From Pseudomonas saudiphocaensis (GTDB lineage: Bacteria; Pseudomonadota; Gammaproteobacteria; Pseudomonadales; Pseudomonadaceae), in assembly GCF_000756775.1 (NCBI RefSeq), contig NZ_CCSF01000001.1, positions 1,550,001-1,614,000 of the forward strand: a stretch of DNA of 64,000 bases, read 5' to 3'. Under the pieces are notes generated by a model. It saw nothing but the letters and a program-made list of their open reading frames with translations, searched no databases and was not told the origin of the DNA. The position numbers and the translations under genes were made by a program. Below, one piece after another: positions 45,428 to 54,457 of this stretch (position 1 is its first letter; each line of letters starts with the position of its first letter).

Positions 45428-46348
45428 ATGCGCAACCAAGCCCTTCGCGCCGACTTACTGATGCTGATTACCGCCATGATCTGGGGTAGCGGTTTTGTGG
45501 CACAGCGGATCGGCATGGATAACATCGGCCCATTCCTCTTCACCGGGCTACGCTTCGCCCTGGGCGCTATCGTATTGCTGCCGCTGCTGTTGCAGCAGGG
45601 ACGCGGACCCGCACGACACGAGCCCTTTCTAAAGCGCGGAATGCTGCTGGGCGGCTTGTGCATGGGCCTGGCGCTGACCTTGGGCATCAACCTCCAGCAG
45701 GTGGGCCTGCTGTTCACCAGCGTCACCAACTCGGGCTTCATTACCGGACTTTATGTCATCGTTGTGCCCTTGCTGGGGCTGATCATCGGCCAGAGAACCG
45801 GCATGGGGACCTGGATGGGTGCGATCCTGGCAGTCGTTGGCATGGCGCTGCTGAGCATCGGTGATGACTTTACCGTGGCCTCGGGCGACTGGATCCAGCT
45901 GGCCGGCGCATTCGTCTGGGGTGTACATGTCCTGCTGGTAAGTTTTTTCGTCGGCCGCCACGACGCTATTCGTTTGGCGTTCGTACAGTTCGTTACCTGT
46001 GCTGTGCTCAGCCTGATCCTTGCGGCGGTATTCGAAGAAACCAGCCTCAACAGCATCTGGCTGGCAATGCCGGCCGTCATCTATGGCGGCGTGTTCGCCG
46101 TCGGCGTTGGTTATACCCTGCAGGTCGTCGCGCAGAAACATGCGATTGCCTCGCACGCCGCCATCATCCTTTCTCTGGAAGCGGTGTTCGCGGCGATTGC
46201 CGGTGCACTATTCCTCGATGAGAGCCTCAGCATGCGAGGCTACCTCGGCTGCACACTGATGTTCATAGGCATGCTCGCCGCCCAGCTCTGGCCACGCCAG
46301 CCGGCACCTTTGATGACAGGCAGTGAACTGGCTGAGGTGAAACGCTGA
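45428..46348 (+). CDS. EamA/DMT-family transporter
   Basis: A 306-residue drug/metabolite transporter-superfamily protein with ten membrane helices in two EamA halves (about 8-140 and 150-290); the pair of halves share the pattern SVTNSGFITGLYVIVVPLLG / ILSLEAVFAAIAGALFLDES. The ATG 45428 (MRNQALRADLLMLITAMIWG) is favoured; the frame is open 19 codons upstream. Substrate unknown: relatives export amino acids or other metabolites. Divergent from the ErdR-like regulator across a 240-base gap, in which I see only a 6-bp hairpin (CCGAAA/TTTCGG near 45259-45275). Confidence 0.9.
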   Translation: MRNQALRADLLMLITAMIWGSGFVAQRIGMDNIGPFLFTGLRFALGAIVLLPLLLQQGRGPARHEPFLKRGMLLGGLCMGLALTLGINLQQVGLLFTSVTNSGFITGLYVIVVPLLGLIIGQRTGMGTWMGAILAVVGMALLSIGDDFTVASGDWIQLAGAFVWGVHVLLVSFFVGRHDAIRLAFVQFVTCAVLSLILAAVFEETSLNSIWLAMPAVIYGGVFAVGVGYTLQVVAQKHAIASHAAIILSLEAVFAAIAGALFLDESLSMRGYLGCTLMFIGMLAAQLWPRQPAPLMTGSELAEVKR

Positions 46349-46383
46349 CTCGCAGACGACTGTAGCCCAGCCGCGGCGGCCGG

Positions 46384-47097
46384 CTAAACGCTTAGAGACG
46401 CCAGCGTCCGATGGGCCTCATCATCCAGGCTTGGGGCTCGCTGATGCTTGGCAGCCAGATAGTGCTCGGTAAAAACGTCGAACCAGGCATCCAGCGCAGT
46501 CGCAGCCTGGTCGTCGCCCGCAAGCCCCAGACACAACGCTGCTACTTCGGCGGTGCACAGGTGCTCTGTGCGAGTGGAGCGTCTCAGTCGATAGCGCGAC
46601 AAAACTTCTGCCTGAAGGCTAAGCACCGGCAGACGGTTCAGGTACGCACTTTTACGAAACATCTTGCGCGCCTCAGTCCAGGTTGCGTCGAGAAGAATGA
46701 ACAGCGGACGCTTGCCCGTATCAATCTGGACCGTCTCGACCACGCGCTCGGGCTCGGCGTATTCGCCGGGAAATACCACAAAAGGCTGGTACTGCGGATC
46801 TTCCAGCAATGCGAGCAAAGCTGGGTCCGCCGCCGTCCGCTGCCAGCTGAACGCATGGGTATCGGCCACGAGATCCGCAATCAACCAACCGGTGTTACTC
46901 GGCTTCAGCGGCTCGATATCGTGCATGATCAGGCATACCGCACTGCGCGCCGGCACCTGCGGCAGCCAGCCACACAGGCAATGGCTGTCGCGGACACGGC
47001 AACGAGCGCAGCGTGGTGCACGCGAGCCTCGGGCGACAAAAGGCTTGAGGCTGCGCGCAAGGCGGGCCTCGCGCAGGCGAGCTACAGCATGGGGCAT
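46384..47097 (-). CDS. tapT: DTW-domain tRNA-uridine aminocarboxypropyltransferase (TapT-like)
   Basis: A 237-residue DTW-domain protein. It carries the zinc-type cysteines in RCARCRVRDSHCLC (C-x2-C-x6-C-x-C), the SAM-site segment LIMHDIEPLKPSNTGWLIAD and the DTW variant LLDATWTEARKMF. Proteins of this family make acp3U47 in tRNAs. I choose ATG 47097 (MPHAVARLREARLAR), because the earlier ATGs extend into the divergent gene region; no clear Shine-Dalgarno supports it. It converges on the EamA gene and is divergent from the secreted-protein gene. Confidence 0.85.
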   Translation of the reverse strand: MPHAVARLREARLARSLKPFVARGSRAPRCARCRVRDSHCLCGWLPQVPARSAVCLIMHDIEPLKPSNTGWLIADLVADTHAFSWQRTAADPALLALLEDPQYQPFVVFPGEYAEPERVVETVQIDTGKRPLFILLDATWTEARKMFRKSAYLNRLPVLSLQAEVLSRYRLRRSTRTEHLCTAEVAALCLGLAGDDQAATALDAWFDVFTEHYLAAKHQRAPSLDDEAHRTLASLSV

Positions 47098-47202
47098 GAG
47101 GTACGGGTCGGTGGCAGCTTCAAGAGGCCGGCAGTCTAGCAAAGCACAATGAACCGCGCAGGCAGCCATAGGTCGAACGACGGCAGTCACCAGGAGATCG
47201 CT

Positions 47203-47598
47203 ATGTACCGCACGACCGCTCTACTCACACTCTGTCTTGCCCTGCCTTTCAGCCATATCGCAGCAGCACAGGAGCAACAGTCACTGACTCAGCTGCTGGA
47301 AAAGGTTGCCCAGCAAAGCAGCGTCGGCACGCCCCGCGCTATCAATGAAGATCTTCTTGATGAAGGCTACACCGTCGACGGCAACGAGCTGGTCAACCAT
47401 CTGAGCGTTCGGCCTCGACATGCCGCGCAGATGCGCGATAACCCTAAGGAAGTTCGCACTCAGCTGGCGGCAAGCGTGTGCAATAACGATGGCCTGCGCC
47501 AGCTGATGGCCCAGGGGGCCGTGCTGCGCTTCGAGTTCATGGAGTACCAAAGCAAGAAACCCATCACCAGCGAGCGCTACCGCGCCAGCGACTGCTAA
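47203..47598 (+). CDS. Small secreted protein of unknown function (PA3611-like)
   Basis: A 131-residue protein. The ATG at 47203 follows CAGGAGATCG and begins a cleavable signal peptide (MYRTTALLTLCLALPFSHIA, cleavage after AAA about residue 22). The mature part has two cysteines (in SVCNNDGL and at the very end, RASDC) that could form one disulfide. I recall a comparable exported small protein in this neighbourhood of P. aeruginosa, upstream of the phosphoketolase; its function is unknown. A convergent arrangement with the phosphoketolase follows. Confidence 0.8.
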   Translation: MYRTTALLTLCLALPFSHIAAAQEQQSLTQLLEKVAQQSSVGTPRAINEDLLDEGYTVDGNELVNHLSVRPRHAAQMRDNPKEVRTQLAASVCNNDGLRQLMAQGAVLRFEFMEYQSKKPITSERYRASDC

Positions 47599-47644
47599 AA
47601 GCCAAGCACGGGGCAGCGCTAACTACCCCGCGCTCACGCCCCTG

Positions 47645-50050
47645 TCAGCGCAATACGCCCGGGTCACCCTTGCCAGCCACCGCGGCGGCCTCGTCAGCCT
47701 TCAGCAACGCCGTGCGCGGCATGTCCAGTAACCGCGCACAGGCTGCCAGCACGTTCGCCCAACAGGCACGGTTGGCGAACTGCATGCCGGCTTCGTCCAG
47801 CGTACCGCCACGGTTTCGATAGCCCAGCACCGAGCTGCAGTTTGCATCCGGCAGGATCGGCCAGAGATGGCCGCGCAGTACTTCAGGGCGCATATGAGTC
47901 AGCAACACACGCTGCGGCATCCGCTCGGGAAATAGACGGTCGCGCACACCATCGGCCGCCAACGCATCGATTTCCCAGCGATCCCGCGGAGCTCGGAAAC
48001 GCCCCGGTTCCTGCAGATACACCAGGCGGTAGGCGATGTGCGCCTCTTTCAGCCGCTCAGTTGCGCGCAGCATTTCGCTCAGTTGATAGCTGCCGTTGGC
48101 GATCAACAGCATTGGGCTTTCGCCAGCTTCCTCAGCAACGATGACGGCGCCATCCCTGGCAAGCTGCTCGGCCTGCTCGCGATTGAAGAATGCTGGCCGG
48201 TCACGCTTGGGCATGACCATGCAGGCCAGCTCACCCCGCGCGCGGTAAATGGACGGCAACAATGCCAAGGCACTGTTGTGGTCAGCGGGGAAGAGCACCC
48301 GCACCATGTCGTTCATTTCTCCCAGCAGCGCCTCGCAAAAGGTGGTGTCCTGGTGCGATTGCTGGTTCTTGCCGTTTTCCCAGGTATGCGATGTCGCAAT
48401 CAGTGGCCAACCGAGCCAGCCCGCCGGTCGCCCGACTTCCTTCTGCTGACGCGCGAAAATCAGGGTTTGACGCACCGCACCGAGCATCTTCACGCAGAAG
48501 GCTTCGTAGCTGGCAACCAGATTGAGCCCACCCTGGTTGGCCAGGCAGGCGGAAACCACAGCCTCTTCGTTTAGTGCGGTAATGATCTGCCCATCCACCG
48601 CCTCAAACTCGCTCTCCGGTTCGATCACGCGATGCTTGAGCGCCTTGAGCACACCACCCAGGCGGTTACTGGCCAGCTCATCGGGATTGCCTACACGGGG
48701 GCGCAGCGACGGGTTGGCCTGAGTCAGCGCCACGAAGAAATCGTCGACCGCCGCCATGGGTGAGCAACTGTCATCGCGGTAGTTCAGCGCCGGCACGACC
48801 GGCTCATCCGGGCGACGCAGCGCCAGAGCATTGTCGCGCTCCAGCGGTCTTCCCTGGCGGTGCTTGAGCAGGAGTTCGCGCGCGGCACGCAGCTCATCCT
48901 GGGGAACGAACAGCGGCGCAACATGCTCGTTGAACAGGTTGCGTGAAGTCTCATCCTTCGAGGGATTACCCGGCAGCGGCAGATTATGCGAGGCATTGCT
49001 GCCAGCGCCATAGAAGCCGAAGCCCTTGATTGTCTCGGCAATACCATAGGGAATCGGCAATGGGTAATTGAGGATGCCCCGCTCCTTTTCCTCAACACGC
49101 CGGGCCAGACGCTGCTCCATTTCCCACAACATGCAGACAAAGGCTGCAGGGTCGCGGCCATCGAACAGAATCGGATCGAAGCCGCAACCGCTCAGGTGCT
49201 GGCGGAACCCTGCCAGCCCCTCATCGGTACCGAGCTGGGTGCGCTGCTCGATGCGCCTTCCGTTGGCAATCATGATCGGCAGCACCACGCCACTGTCCTC
49301 CGCGCGCCACCAGCGCGGAATCCAGTCGCTGCCGCGCTGCTCCTCAGCCGCACCGTCAGAAAGAAAGGCCACCAGCGTTTCGCCCGGCAGCGGCATGTGG
49401 GCATATTGCAGCTCGGCAAAGCCCAGGTAGCCGCCTTCGGCTATGCCGCCAGCGGTATGCGGGTTGACATGGCTACCTAGGGGCGCGGCAGGACTCCCAT
49501 CAGCCGCCTGCTGATAACCGTAGAAATCCTGGAGCAGGCGATTGATCCCGGCCTCCCCTCCACCATAGGCCTCGGCCTGCTCGGGATGCAGGTTATCGGT
49601 GAGCAGATTCAGCGCTTCGATAGCCGCCACGCAGTGGCCCTGCCCCATCAACCAGGCGCGAGTGGTCCCGGTAAGGGCGTTGAGCCCCAGGTAGCCGGCG
49701 TAAGCTGGAACCATGTTCAGCGAACCGCCGGTATGCCCCTCAGGGTTGGCTTTGAAGTCCTCGGCTGTCAGGGGCGCGCCATCGAGGCGAACCTGGCGTG
49801 CATAGGTCATGTGCACCACCAGCCAGAGCCCTGCCGAGCTCAACCGATCGATGGCCTGCATGAGGCGATAGACACTGGCCAGGTCTTCCTGCAAACCAGC
49901 CTGGACCAGCTGGTGAGCCAGACGAAAAACTGCCGCCTGAGTTTCCAGCGAATGCACGAATGGACCATAACCCGCGCGCCAGGCTGCGAACTGGGGTTGC
50001 AGCTCGGCGTGATGGTCCATTTCAGCAAGGCTGGGCAGTAATTGGTTCAT
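47645..50050 (-). CDS. Divergent phosphoketolase-family ThDP enzyme
   Basis: An 801-residue thiamine diphosphate enzyme matching phosphoketolases (xylulose-5-P/fructose-6-P to acetyl phosphate) in length and landmark order: EGHTGGSLN (His106), MGQGHCVAA (His139), HNLPLPGNPSK, a YEAF motif in the pyrimidine domain, and SHQDTTF (about 567-573). Substitutions are visible: the usual GPGHGG is GQGHCV, and the ThDP motif GDGE is SDGAAEEQ (231-238, with Asn263 downstream). It may have a changed substrate range. ATG 50050 follows GGAG. Followed at the other end by an MBL gene on the opposite strand. Confidence 0.85.
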   Translation of the reverse strand: MNQLLPSLAEMDHHAELQPQFAAWRAGYGPFVHSLETQAAVFRLAHQLVQAGLQEDLASVYRLMQAIDRLSSAGLWLVVHMTYARQVRLDGAPLTAEDFKANPEGHTGGSLNMVPAYAGYLGLNALTGTTRAWLMGQGHCVAAIEALNLLTDNLHPEQAEAYGGGEAGINRLLQDFYGYQQAADGSPAAPLGSHVNPHTAGGIAEGGYLGFAELQYAHMPLPGETLVAFLSDGAAEEQRGSDWIPRWWRAEDSGVVLPIMIANGRRIEQRTQLGTDEGLAGFRQHLSGCGFDPILFDGRDPAAFVCMLWEMEQRLARRVEEKERGILNYPLPIPYGIAETIKGFGFYGAGSNASHNLPLPGNPSKDETSRNLFNEHVAPLFVPQDELRAARELLLKHRQGRPLERDNALALRRPDEPVVPALNYRDDSCSPMAAVDDFFVALTQANPSLRPRVGNPDELASNRLGGVLKALKHRVIEPESEFEAVDGQIITALNEEAVVSACLANQGGLNLVASYEAFCVKMLGAVRQTLIFARQQKEVGRPAGWLGWPLIATSHTWENGKNQQSHQDTTFCEALLGEMNDMVRVLFPADHNSALALLPSIYRARGELACMVMPKRDRPAFFNREQAEQLARDGAVIVAEEAGESPMLLIANGSYQLSEMLRATERLKEAHIAYRLVYLQEPGRFRAPRDRWEIDALAADGVRDRLFPERMPQRVLLTHMRPEVLRGHLWPILPDANCSSVLGYRNRGGTLDEAGMQFANRACWANVLAACARLLDMPRTALLKADEAAAVAGKGDPGVLR

Positions 50051-50179
50051 GAGGTCGCTCCGTAGCTTGGCGGTTGCGGTAGTCTAGATGGTGCCTGTCC
50101 AGCTATCTCTGATATGCATCAAGACGCACCAACAGGGTAGCGGGCATTCTTGAAGTCAATGTGTAGACAGGAGGTTGCC

Positions 50180-51586
50180 ATGGCTTTGCTCAGCTTTTTA
50201 GGCGCCATTCAGCAGGTCACCGGGTCATGTTATCTGGTGGAAACCCATGAGGGCGTTCGGGTTCTGCTCGATTGCGGCATGCATCAGGGGCGACGCCAGG
50301 ATGAAGCAAGCAACCGGGCACGCTTCCCCTTCGACCCCAAAACTCTCAACGCCGTTGTTCTGTCTCACGCCCATATCGACCACAGCGGGCTACTGCCCAA
50401 GCTCGTGGCCGAGGGCTTCAAGGGCCCGATCCATGCCACCGATGCAACCTGCAAGCTGCTGGAACTGATGCTGCTCGATTCCGCGCACATCCAGGAAAAA
50501 GACGCCGAGTGGGAAAACAAATGGCGGGCACGCCTGGGCAAGCCACCGGTCAAGCCTCTCTATACCCGGATCGATACCGAGCGGATGCTCAAGCAGCGCC
50601 AGGCTCAGACCTACGGTGAGCCCTTCGTGGCTGCGCCCGGTGTTACCGTAACCTTTCACGATGCCGGCCATATTCTCGGCTCTGCCATTGTCCAGGCCGA
50701 CGTTGAGGATTTTGGCCGCAGCCGCCGACTGGTTTTTTCCGGCGACCTGGGCAATGCCTGCTCTCCGCTGATGCATGCGCCTGCCACCCTGGACGAAGCC
50801 GATGTGATATTGATGGAATCCACTTATGGCGACCGCGATCACCGTGACCATCAGGCAACCGTCGAAGAGCTGGCCGACATCCTCCAGCAGGCTCACCGTG
50901 ATGGCGGCAATGTGCTGATGCCTTCGTTCGCGGTCGGACGCACCCAGGACCTGATCTACTACCTTGGCCAGCTCTACCAACAGGGTCGCCTGCCACAGCA
51001 GGCAGTCTTCCTCGACAGCCCAATGGCCATAGGTGCGAACGCCATCTACTCACTGTTCCAGGAGCAGCTGGACATCACCGGCGCCGAACCCGGCGGGCCC
51101 AACAGTGACAGTAGGCGCATCGAAAAGTGGTTGCCAATCCTCAAGGTCACGCCCAGCGCGGAAGACTCGATGACCATCAACCGCTTCAAAAGCGGCGCAA
51201 TCATCATCGCCGGTAGCGGCATGTGTAACGGCGGACGGATCCTGCACCACTTCAAGCACAACCTCTGGCGCGAGGAATGTCACCTGGTCATTCCGGGCTT
51301 TCAGGCCCGCGGCACTCTGGGTCGGACCATTGTCGACGGTGCTGAGACCGTCAAGCTGCTGCATCAGCGCATCGCGGTACGAGCCCGGGTGCATACTCTC
51401 GGCGGCTTCTCCGCACATGCGGGCCAATCCCAACTGATCGATTGGGTCAGCCATTTCAAGTCCCGCCCCGAGCTGTATCTGGTTCACGGCGAACTGGAGA
51501 AAATGCAGGTGCTGCAGAAAGTGCTGGACGAGCGTCTGGGCTGGAAAGCCAATATTCCTGAACCCGGCGACCGCATCGCGCTCTGA
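50180..51586 (+). CDS. MBL-fold beta-CASP RNA-processing-type hydrolase
   Basis: A 468-residue metallo-beta-lactamase fold protein with the beta-CASP insertion and the RMMBL C-terminal domain, the architecture of YbcI/CPSF73-like nucleases. The catalytic motif SHAHIDHSG is at 62-70 (His63, His65, Asp67, His68), and DSPMAIGANAIY and GFSAHAGQSQLIDW follow. The ATG 50180 has a perfect AGGAGG five bases upstream, preferred over the frame extension 10 codons earlier. Substrate is not known; these enzymes usually cut or trim RNA. Confidence 0.9.
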   Translation: MALLSFLGAIQQVTGSCYLVETHEGVRVLLDCGMHQGRRQDEASNRARFPFDPKTLNAVVLSHAHIDHSGLLPKLVAEGFKGPIHATDATCKLLELMLLDSAHIQEKDAEWENKWRARLGKPPVKPLYTRIDTERMLKQRQAQTYGEPFVAAPGVTVTFHDAGHILGSAIVQADVEDFGRSRRLVFSGDLGNACSPLMHAPATLDEADVILMESTYGDRDHRDHQATVEELADILQQAHRDGGNVLMPSFAVGRTQDLIYYLGQLYQQGRLPQQAVFLDSPMAIGANAIYSLFQEQLDITGAEPGGPNSDSRRIEKWLPILKVTPSAEDSMTINRFKSGAIIIAGSGMCNGGRILHHFKHNLWREECHLVIPGFQARGTLGRTIVDGAETVKLLHQRIAVRARVHTLGGFSAHAGQSQLIDWVSHFKSRPELYLVHGELEKMQVLQKVLDERLGWKANIPEPGDRIAL

Positions 51587-51700
51587 CCGAGCGCCGGACC
51601 CATCGCCATTACCGCAGAGCGCATGCCACTCGGGCAGCGCTCCAACATTCGCAACCAGCCGCCTGGCTTGATTGGGCCGGCGCACGTATAGGAGCCCTGC

Positions 51701-52792
51701 ATGCCGTTCGAAACGGACGATTACCTCTCACGCCACTTCAAGACCAGCGGCGCCGACCTGTCGAAGAAGATCGATGAACTGGTCGAGATGGTCATCCCGA
51801 GCACCAGCCAGAATCTTTCCCTTTACCGGGAAATGCTGGTCACCGTGATCCGTATGGCACAGGCCGATCGCAATCGCTGGGACGCCAAGATCCTGCTGCA
51901 GACCATGCGCGAAATGGAACATGCCTTCGCCGTGCTCGACCGCTACAAACGACGCCGCAAGGTCACCGTCTTCGGCTCGGCGCGCACGCCTGTGGAACAT
52001 CCGATGTACGCGCTGGCGCGGGAGCTGGGCGCGCATCTGGCACGCCACGAACTGATGGTCATCACGGGGGCAGGCGGAGGCATCATGGCCGCCGCGCATG
52101 AAGGAGCCGGCACGGACAACAGCCTGGGATTGAACATCACCCTGCCCTTCGAGCAGCACGCCAACCCCATCGTCGGCGGAACCGAGCGCCTGTTGTCCTT
52201 TCACTTCTTCTTCGTTCGCAAGCTCTTCTTCATCAAGGAGGCCGATGCCCTGGTTCTCTGCCCGGGCGGCTTCGGCACGCTGGATGAAGCGCTGGAAGTG
52301 CTGACTCTGATTCAGACTGGCAAGAGCCCGCTGGTACCTATCGTGCTGCTGGACGAACCCGGCGGTACATTCTGGAAGGACGCGCTGAGCTTCATGCGCC
52401 ATCAGCTGCAGGACAACCGCTACATCCTGCCCAGCGACCTGAACCTGGTACGCCTGGTCGACAATGCCGAGGATGCCGCCAAGGAGATCGACACCTTCTA
52501 CAGCAACTTTCACTCAAGCCGCTGGGTGAAAAGCCGCTTCATCATGCGCATGAACCATGTGCTGACCGATGCCGCGCTCGATCACATGAACCAGGAATTC
52601 GCCGACCTATACCTGCAAGACGGCTTCGAACAGCAGGCCTGCTGTGAACTGGAGCTCGATGAACCCGAATTGCAGCCGCTGCCGCGCCTGAGCTTTGCAT
52701 TCAATGGACGTGATCATGGCCGCCTACGCGAACTGATCGACTTCATCAACGACAGCAGCAACTGGGCTGCACCATTGGGGCCTCAGGACTAG
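51701..52792 (+). CDS. LOG-family protein (TIGR00730-like, long form)
   Basis: A 363-residue Rossmann-fold protein with GAGGGIMAA (about 122-130) and PGGFGTLDE (about 188-196), the two glycine motifs of the Lonely Guy/nucleotide 5'-monophosphate nucleosidase family. It is much longer than plant-type LOG enzymes (about 190 residues), with a helical N-terminal extension (about 1-85) and an extra C-terminal region (about 260-363), like PpnN-type nucleosidases. ATG 51701 is preceded by AGGAG. It follows the MBL gene by 114 bases and converges on recX. Confidence 0.9.
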   Translation: MPFETDDYLSRHFKTSGADLSKKIDELVEMVIPSTSQNLSLYREMLVTVIRMAQADRNRWDAKILLQTMREMEHAFAVLDRYKRRRKVTVFGSARTPVEHPMYALARELGAHLARHELMVITGAGGGIMAAAHEGAGTDNSLGLNITLPFEQHANPIVGGTERLLSFHFFFVRKLFFIKEADALVLCPGGFGTLDEALEVLTLIQTGKSPLVPIVLLDEPGGTFWKDALSFMRHQLQDNRYILPSDLNLVRLVDNAEDAAKEIDTFYSNFHSSRWVKSRFIMRMNHVLTDAALDHMNQEFADLYLQDGFEQQACCELELDEPELQPLPRLSFAFNGRDHGRLRELIDFINDSSNWAAPLGPQD

Positions 52793-52854
52793 GCAACGGG
52801 CCGCACACTGGCTTCGTTGTAGAGAGGAGAGAGAAGAGAGAAAGCGTGGTGGGT

Positions 52855-53322
52855 TCAGTCGTCGAGCGAGCCGCCACGCAGCAACCGACCGATCATGTCC
52901 AACGGATAGCCACGATAACTGAGAAAGCGGCCCTGCTTGGCCCGCTCCCGCGGCTCGCTGGGCAGCATGCCGGAAAACTTGCGCTGCCAGACCTCGCGCA
53001 ACTGCTCGCTCCAATCGAAGCCGCTGTCGCGCAATGCCTGTTCTATTTCCCCACGCGCCAACCCGCGCTGGGACAGCTCTTCGCGAATTCGCAGGGGACC
53101 GTAGCCGGCGTTGGCACGCATCCGAACGTAGCTTTCGAGATAACGCGCCTCGCTGAGCAACCCTTCCTCGGCAAGCCGATCGAGCGCCGGCTCGATCAGC
53201 TCGAGCGAGGCGCCACGCTGGCGCAGCTTGCGTGTCAGCTCAACGCGCCCGTGCTCGCGCCGAGCCAGCAGATCCATTGCAGCCCGACGCACGGCGGTGG
53301 GGTTATCCAGCACGGCGGCCAT
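52855..53322 (-). CDS. recX: Regulatory protein RecX
   Basis: Binds RecA filaments and limits their growth. The 155-residue protein is made of three-helix repeats typical of RecX ([20 protein letters not shown], then the [20 protein letters not shown] and [19 protein letters not shown] segments). The ATG at 53322 follows the recA stop by four bases, so it is co-transcribed and probably SOS-induced with recA. A 24-base all-purine run lies after the gene at 52821-52844. Confidence 0.93.
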   Translation of the reverse strand: MAAVLDNPTAVRRAAMDLLARREHGRVELTRKLRQRGASLELIEPALDRLAEEGLLSEARYLESYVRMRANAGYGPLRIREELSQRGLARGEIEQALRDSGFDWSEQLREVWQRKFSGMLPSEPRERAKQGRFLSYRGYPLDMIGRLLRGGSLDD

Positions 53323-53326
53323 GGGC

Positions 53327-54373
53327 TCAAAGGTCGGCGTCAGCCAGATCCTTTTCTACCGCCGGGTTGGCTTTGGTATCTGGAGAAGTGACCAGCAGCT
53401 TGTCGCGAATCTGCTGTTCGATCTCACGACCGATCTCCGGATTCTCTTCCAGGTACTTGGCTGCATTGGCCTTGCCCTGACCGATCTTGCTGCCCTTGTA
53501 GGCATACCAGGCGCCAGATTTTTCGACCAGGCCCTGCTGCACGCCAAGGTCGATGATCTCGCCGTTGCGGTAGATGCCCTTGCCATAAAGGATCTGGAAC
53601 TCGGCCTGGCGGAACGGAGGGGCCACCTTGTTCTTCACCACCTTGACGCGGGTTTCGCTGCCCACCACCTCGTCGCCTTCCTTCACCGCGCCGGTACGGC
53701 GGATGTCCAGACGGACCGAAGCGTAGAACTTCAGCGCATTACCGCCGGTGGTGGTTTCAGGCGAGCCGAACATCACACCGATCTTCATGCGGATCTGGTT
53801 GATGAAGATCACCAGGCAGTTGGCGTTCTTGATGTTACCGGTGATCTTGCGCAGCGCCTGAGACATCAGGCGGGCCTGCAGGCCGACGTGGGCATCGCCC
53901 ATTTCGCCTTCGATTTCCGCCTTGGGCACCAGCGCCGCTACGGAGTCGACAATAATCACGTCCACCGCGTTGGAGCGCACCAGCATGTCGGTGATTTCCA
54001 GTGCCTGCTCGCCGGTGTCGGGCTGGGAAACCAGCAGGTCGTCGACATTGACGCCCAGCTTGCCGGCGTAGTCGGGGTCCAGCGCATGCTCGGCATCGAC
54101 GAAGGCACAGGTGGCGCCCATCTTCTGCGCTTCTGCAATCACCGACAGGGTCATGGTGGTCTTGCCCGAAGATTCCGGACCGTAGATTTCGACAATCCGG
54201 CCTTTCGGCAGACCACCTATGCCCAGCGCGATATCCAGCCCGAGTGAGCCGGTGGAGATGGAAGGAATCGCCTGGCGATCATGGTCGCCCATGCGCATGA
54301 CAGCGCCTTTGCCAAACTGCTTTTCGATCTGGCCCAGGGCAGCGGCCAAGGCACGCTTCTTGTTCTCGTCCAT
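53327..54373 (-). CDS. recA: Recombinase RecA
   Basis: Strand-exchange ATPase and co-protease that activates LexA self-cleavage. The start ATG 54373 ([20 protein letters not shown]) gives 348 residues; the frame is open four codons further. Walker A GPESSGKT is at 65-72, with the Walker B region [15 protein letters not shown] and the L2 segment. A LexA box lies 42 bases upstream. Coupled to recX. Confidence 0.98.
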   Translation of the reverse strand: MDENKKRALAAALGQIEKQFGKGAVMRMGDHDRQAIPSISTGSLGLDIALGIGGLPKGRIVEIYGPESSGKTTMTLSVIAEAQKMGATCAFVDAEHALDPDYAGKLGVNVDDLLVSQPDTGEQALEITDMLVRSNAVDVIIVDSVAALVPKAEIEGEMGDAHVGLQARLMSQALRKITGNIKNANCLVIFINQIRMKIGVMFGSPETTTGGNALKFYASVRLDIRRTGAVKEGDEVVGSETRVKVVKNKVAPPFRQAEFQILYGKGIYRNGEIIDLGVQQGLVEKSGAWYAYKGSKIGQGKANAAKYLEENPEIGREIEQQIRDKLLVTSPDTKANPAVEKDLADADL

Positions 54374-54414
54374 TACAATCCTCACTTGATCAAGAGGGCC
54401 AAAGGCCGCAACAA

Positions 54415-54430
54415 CTGTATAAGTAGACAG
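54415..54430. promoter_or_regulatory. LexA (SOS) operator of recA
   Basis: CTGTATAAGTAGACAG, i.e. CTGT-N8-ACAG with invariant CTG-N10-CAG, 42-57 bases upstream of the recA ATG. Read on the recA strand it is CTGTCTACTTATACAG, matching the consensus at its ends. It overlaps the likely -10 region. Confidence 0.88.
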
Positions 54431-54457
54431 TATTAGAGCATAGGCAAATTTGATCGC

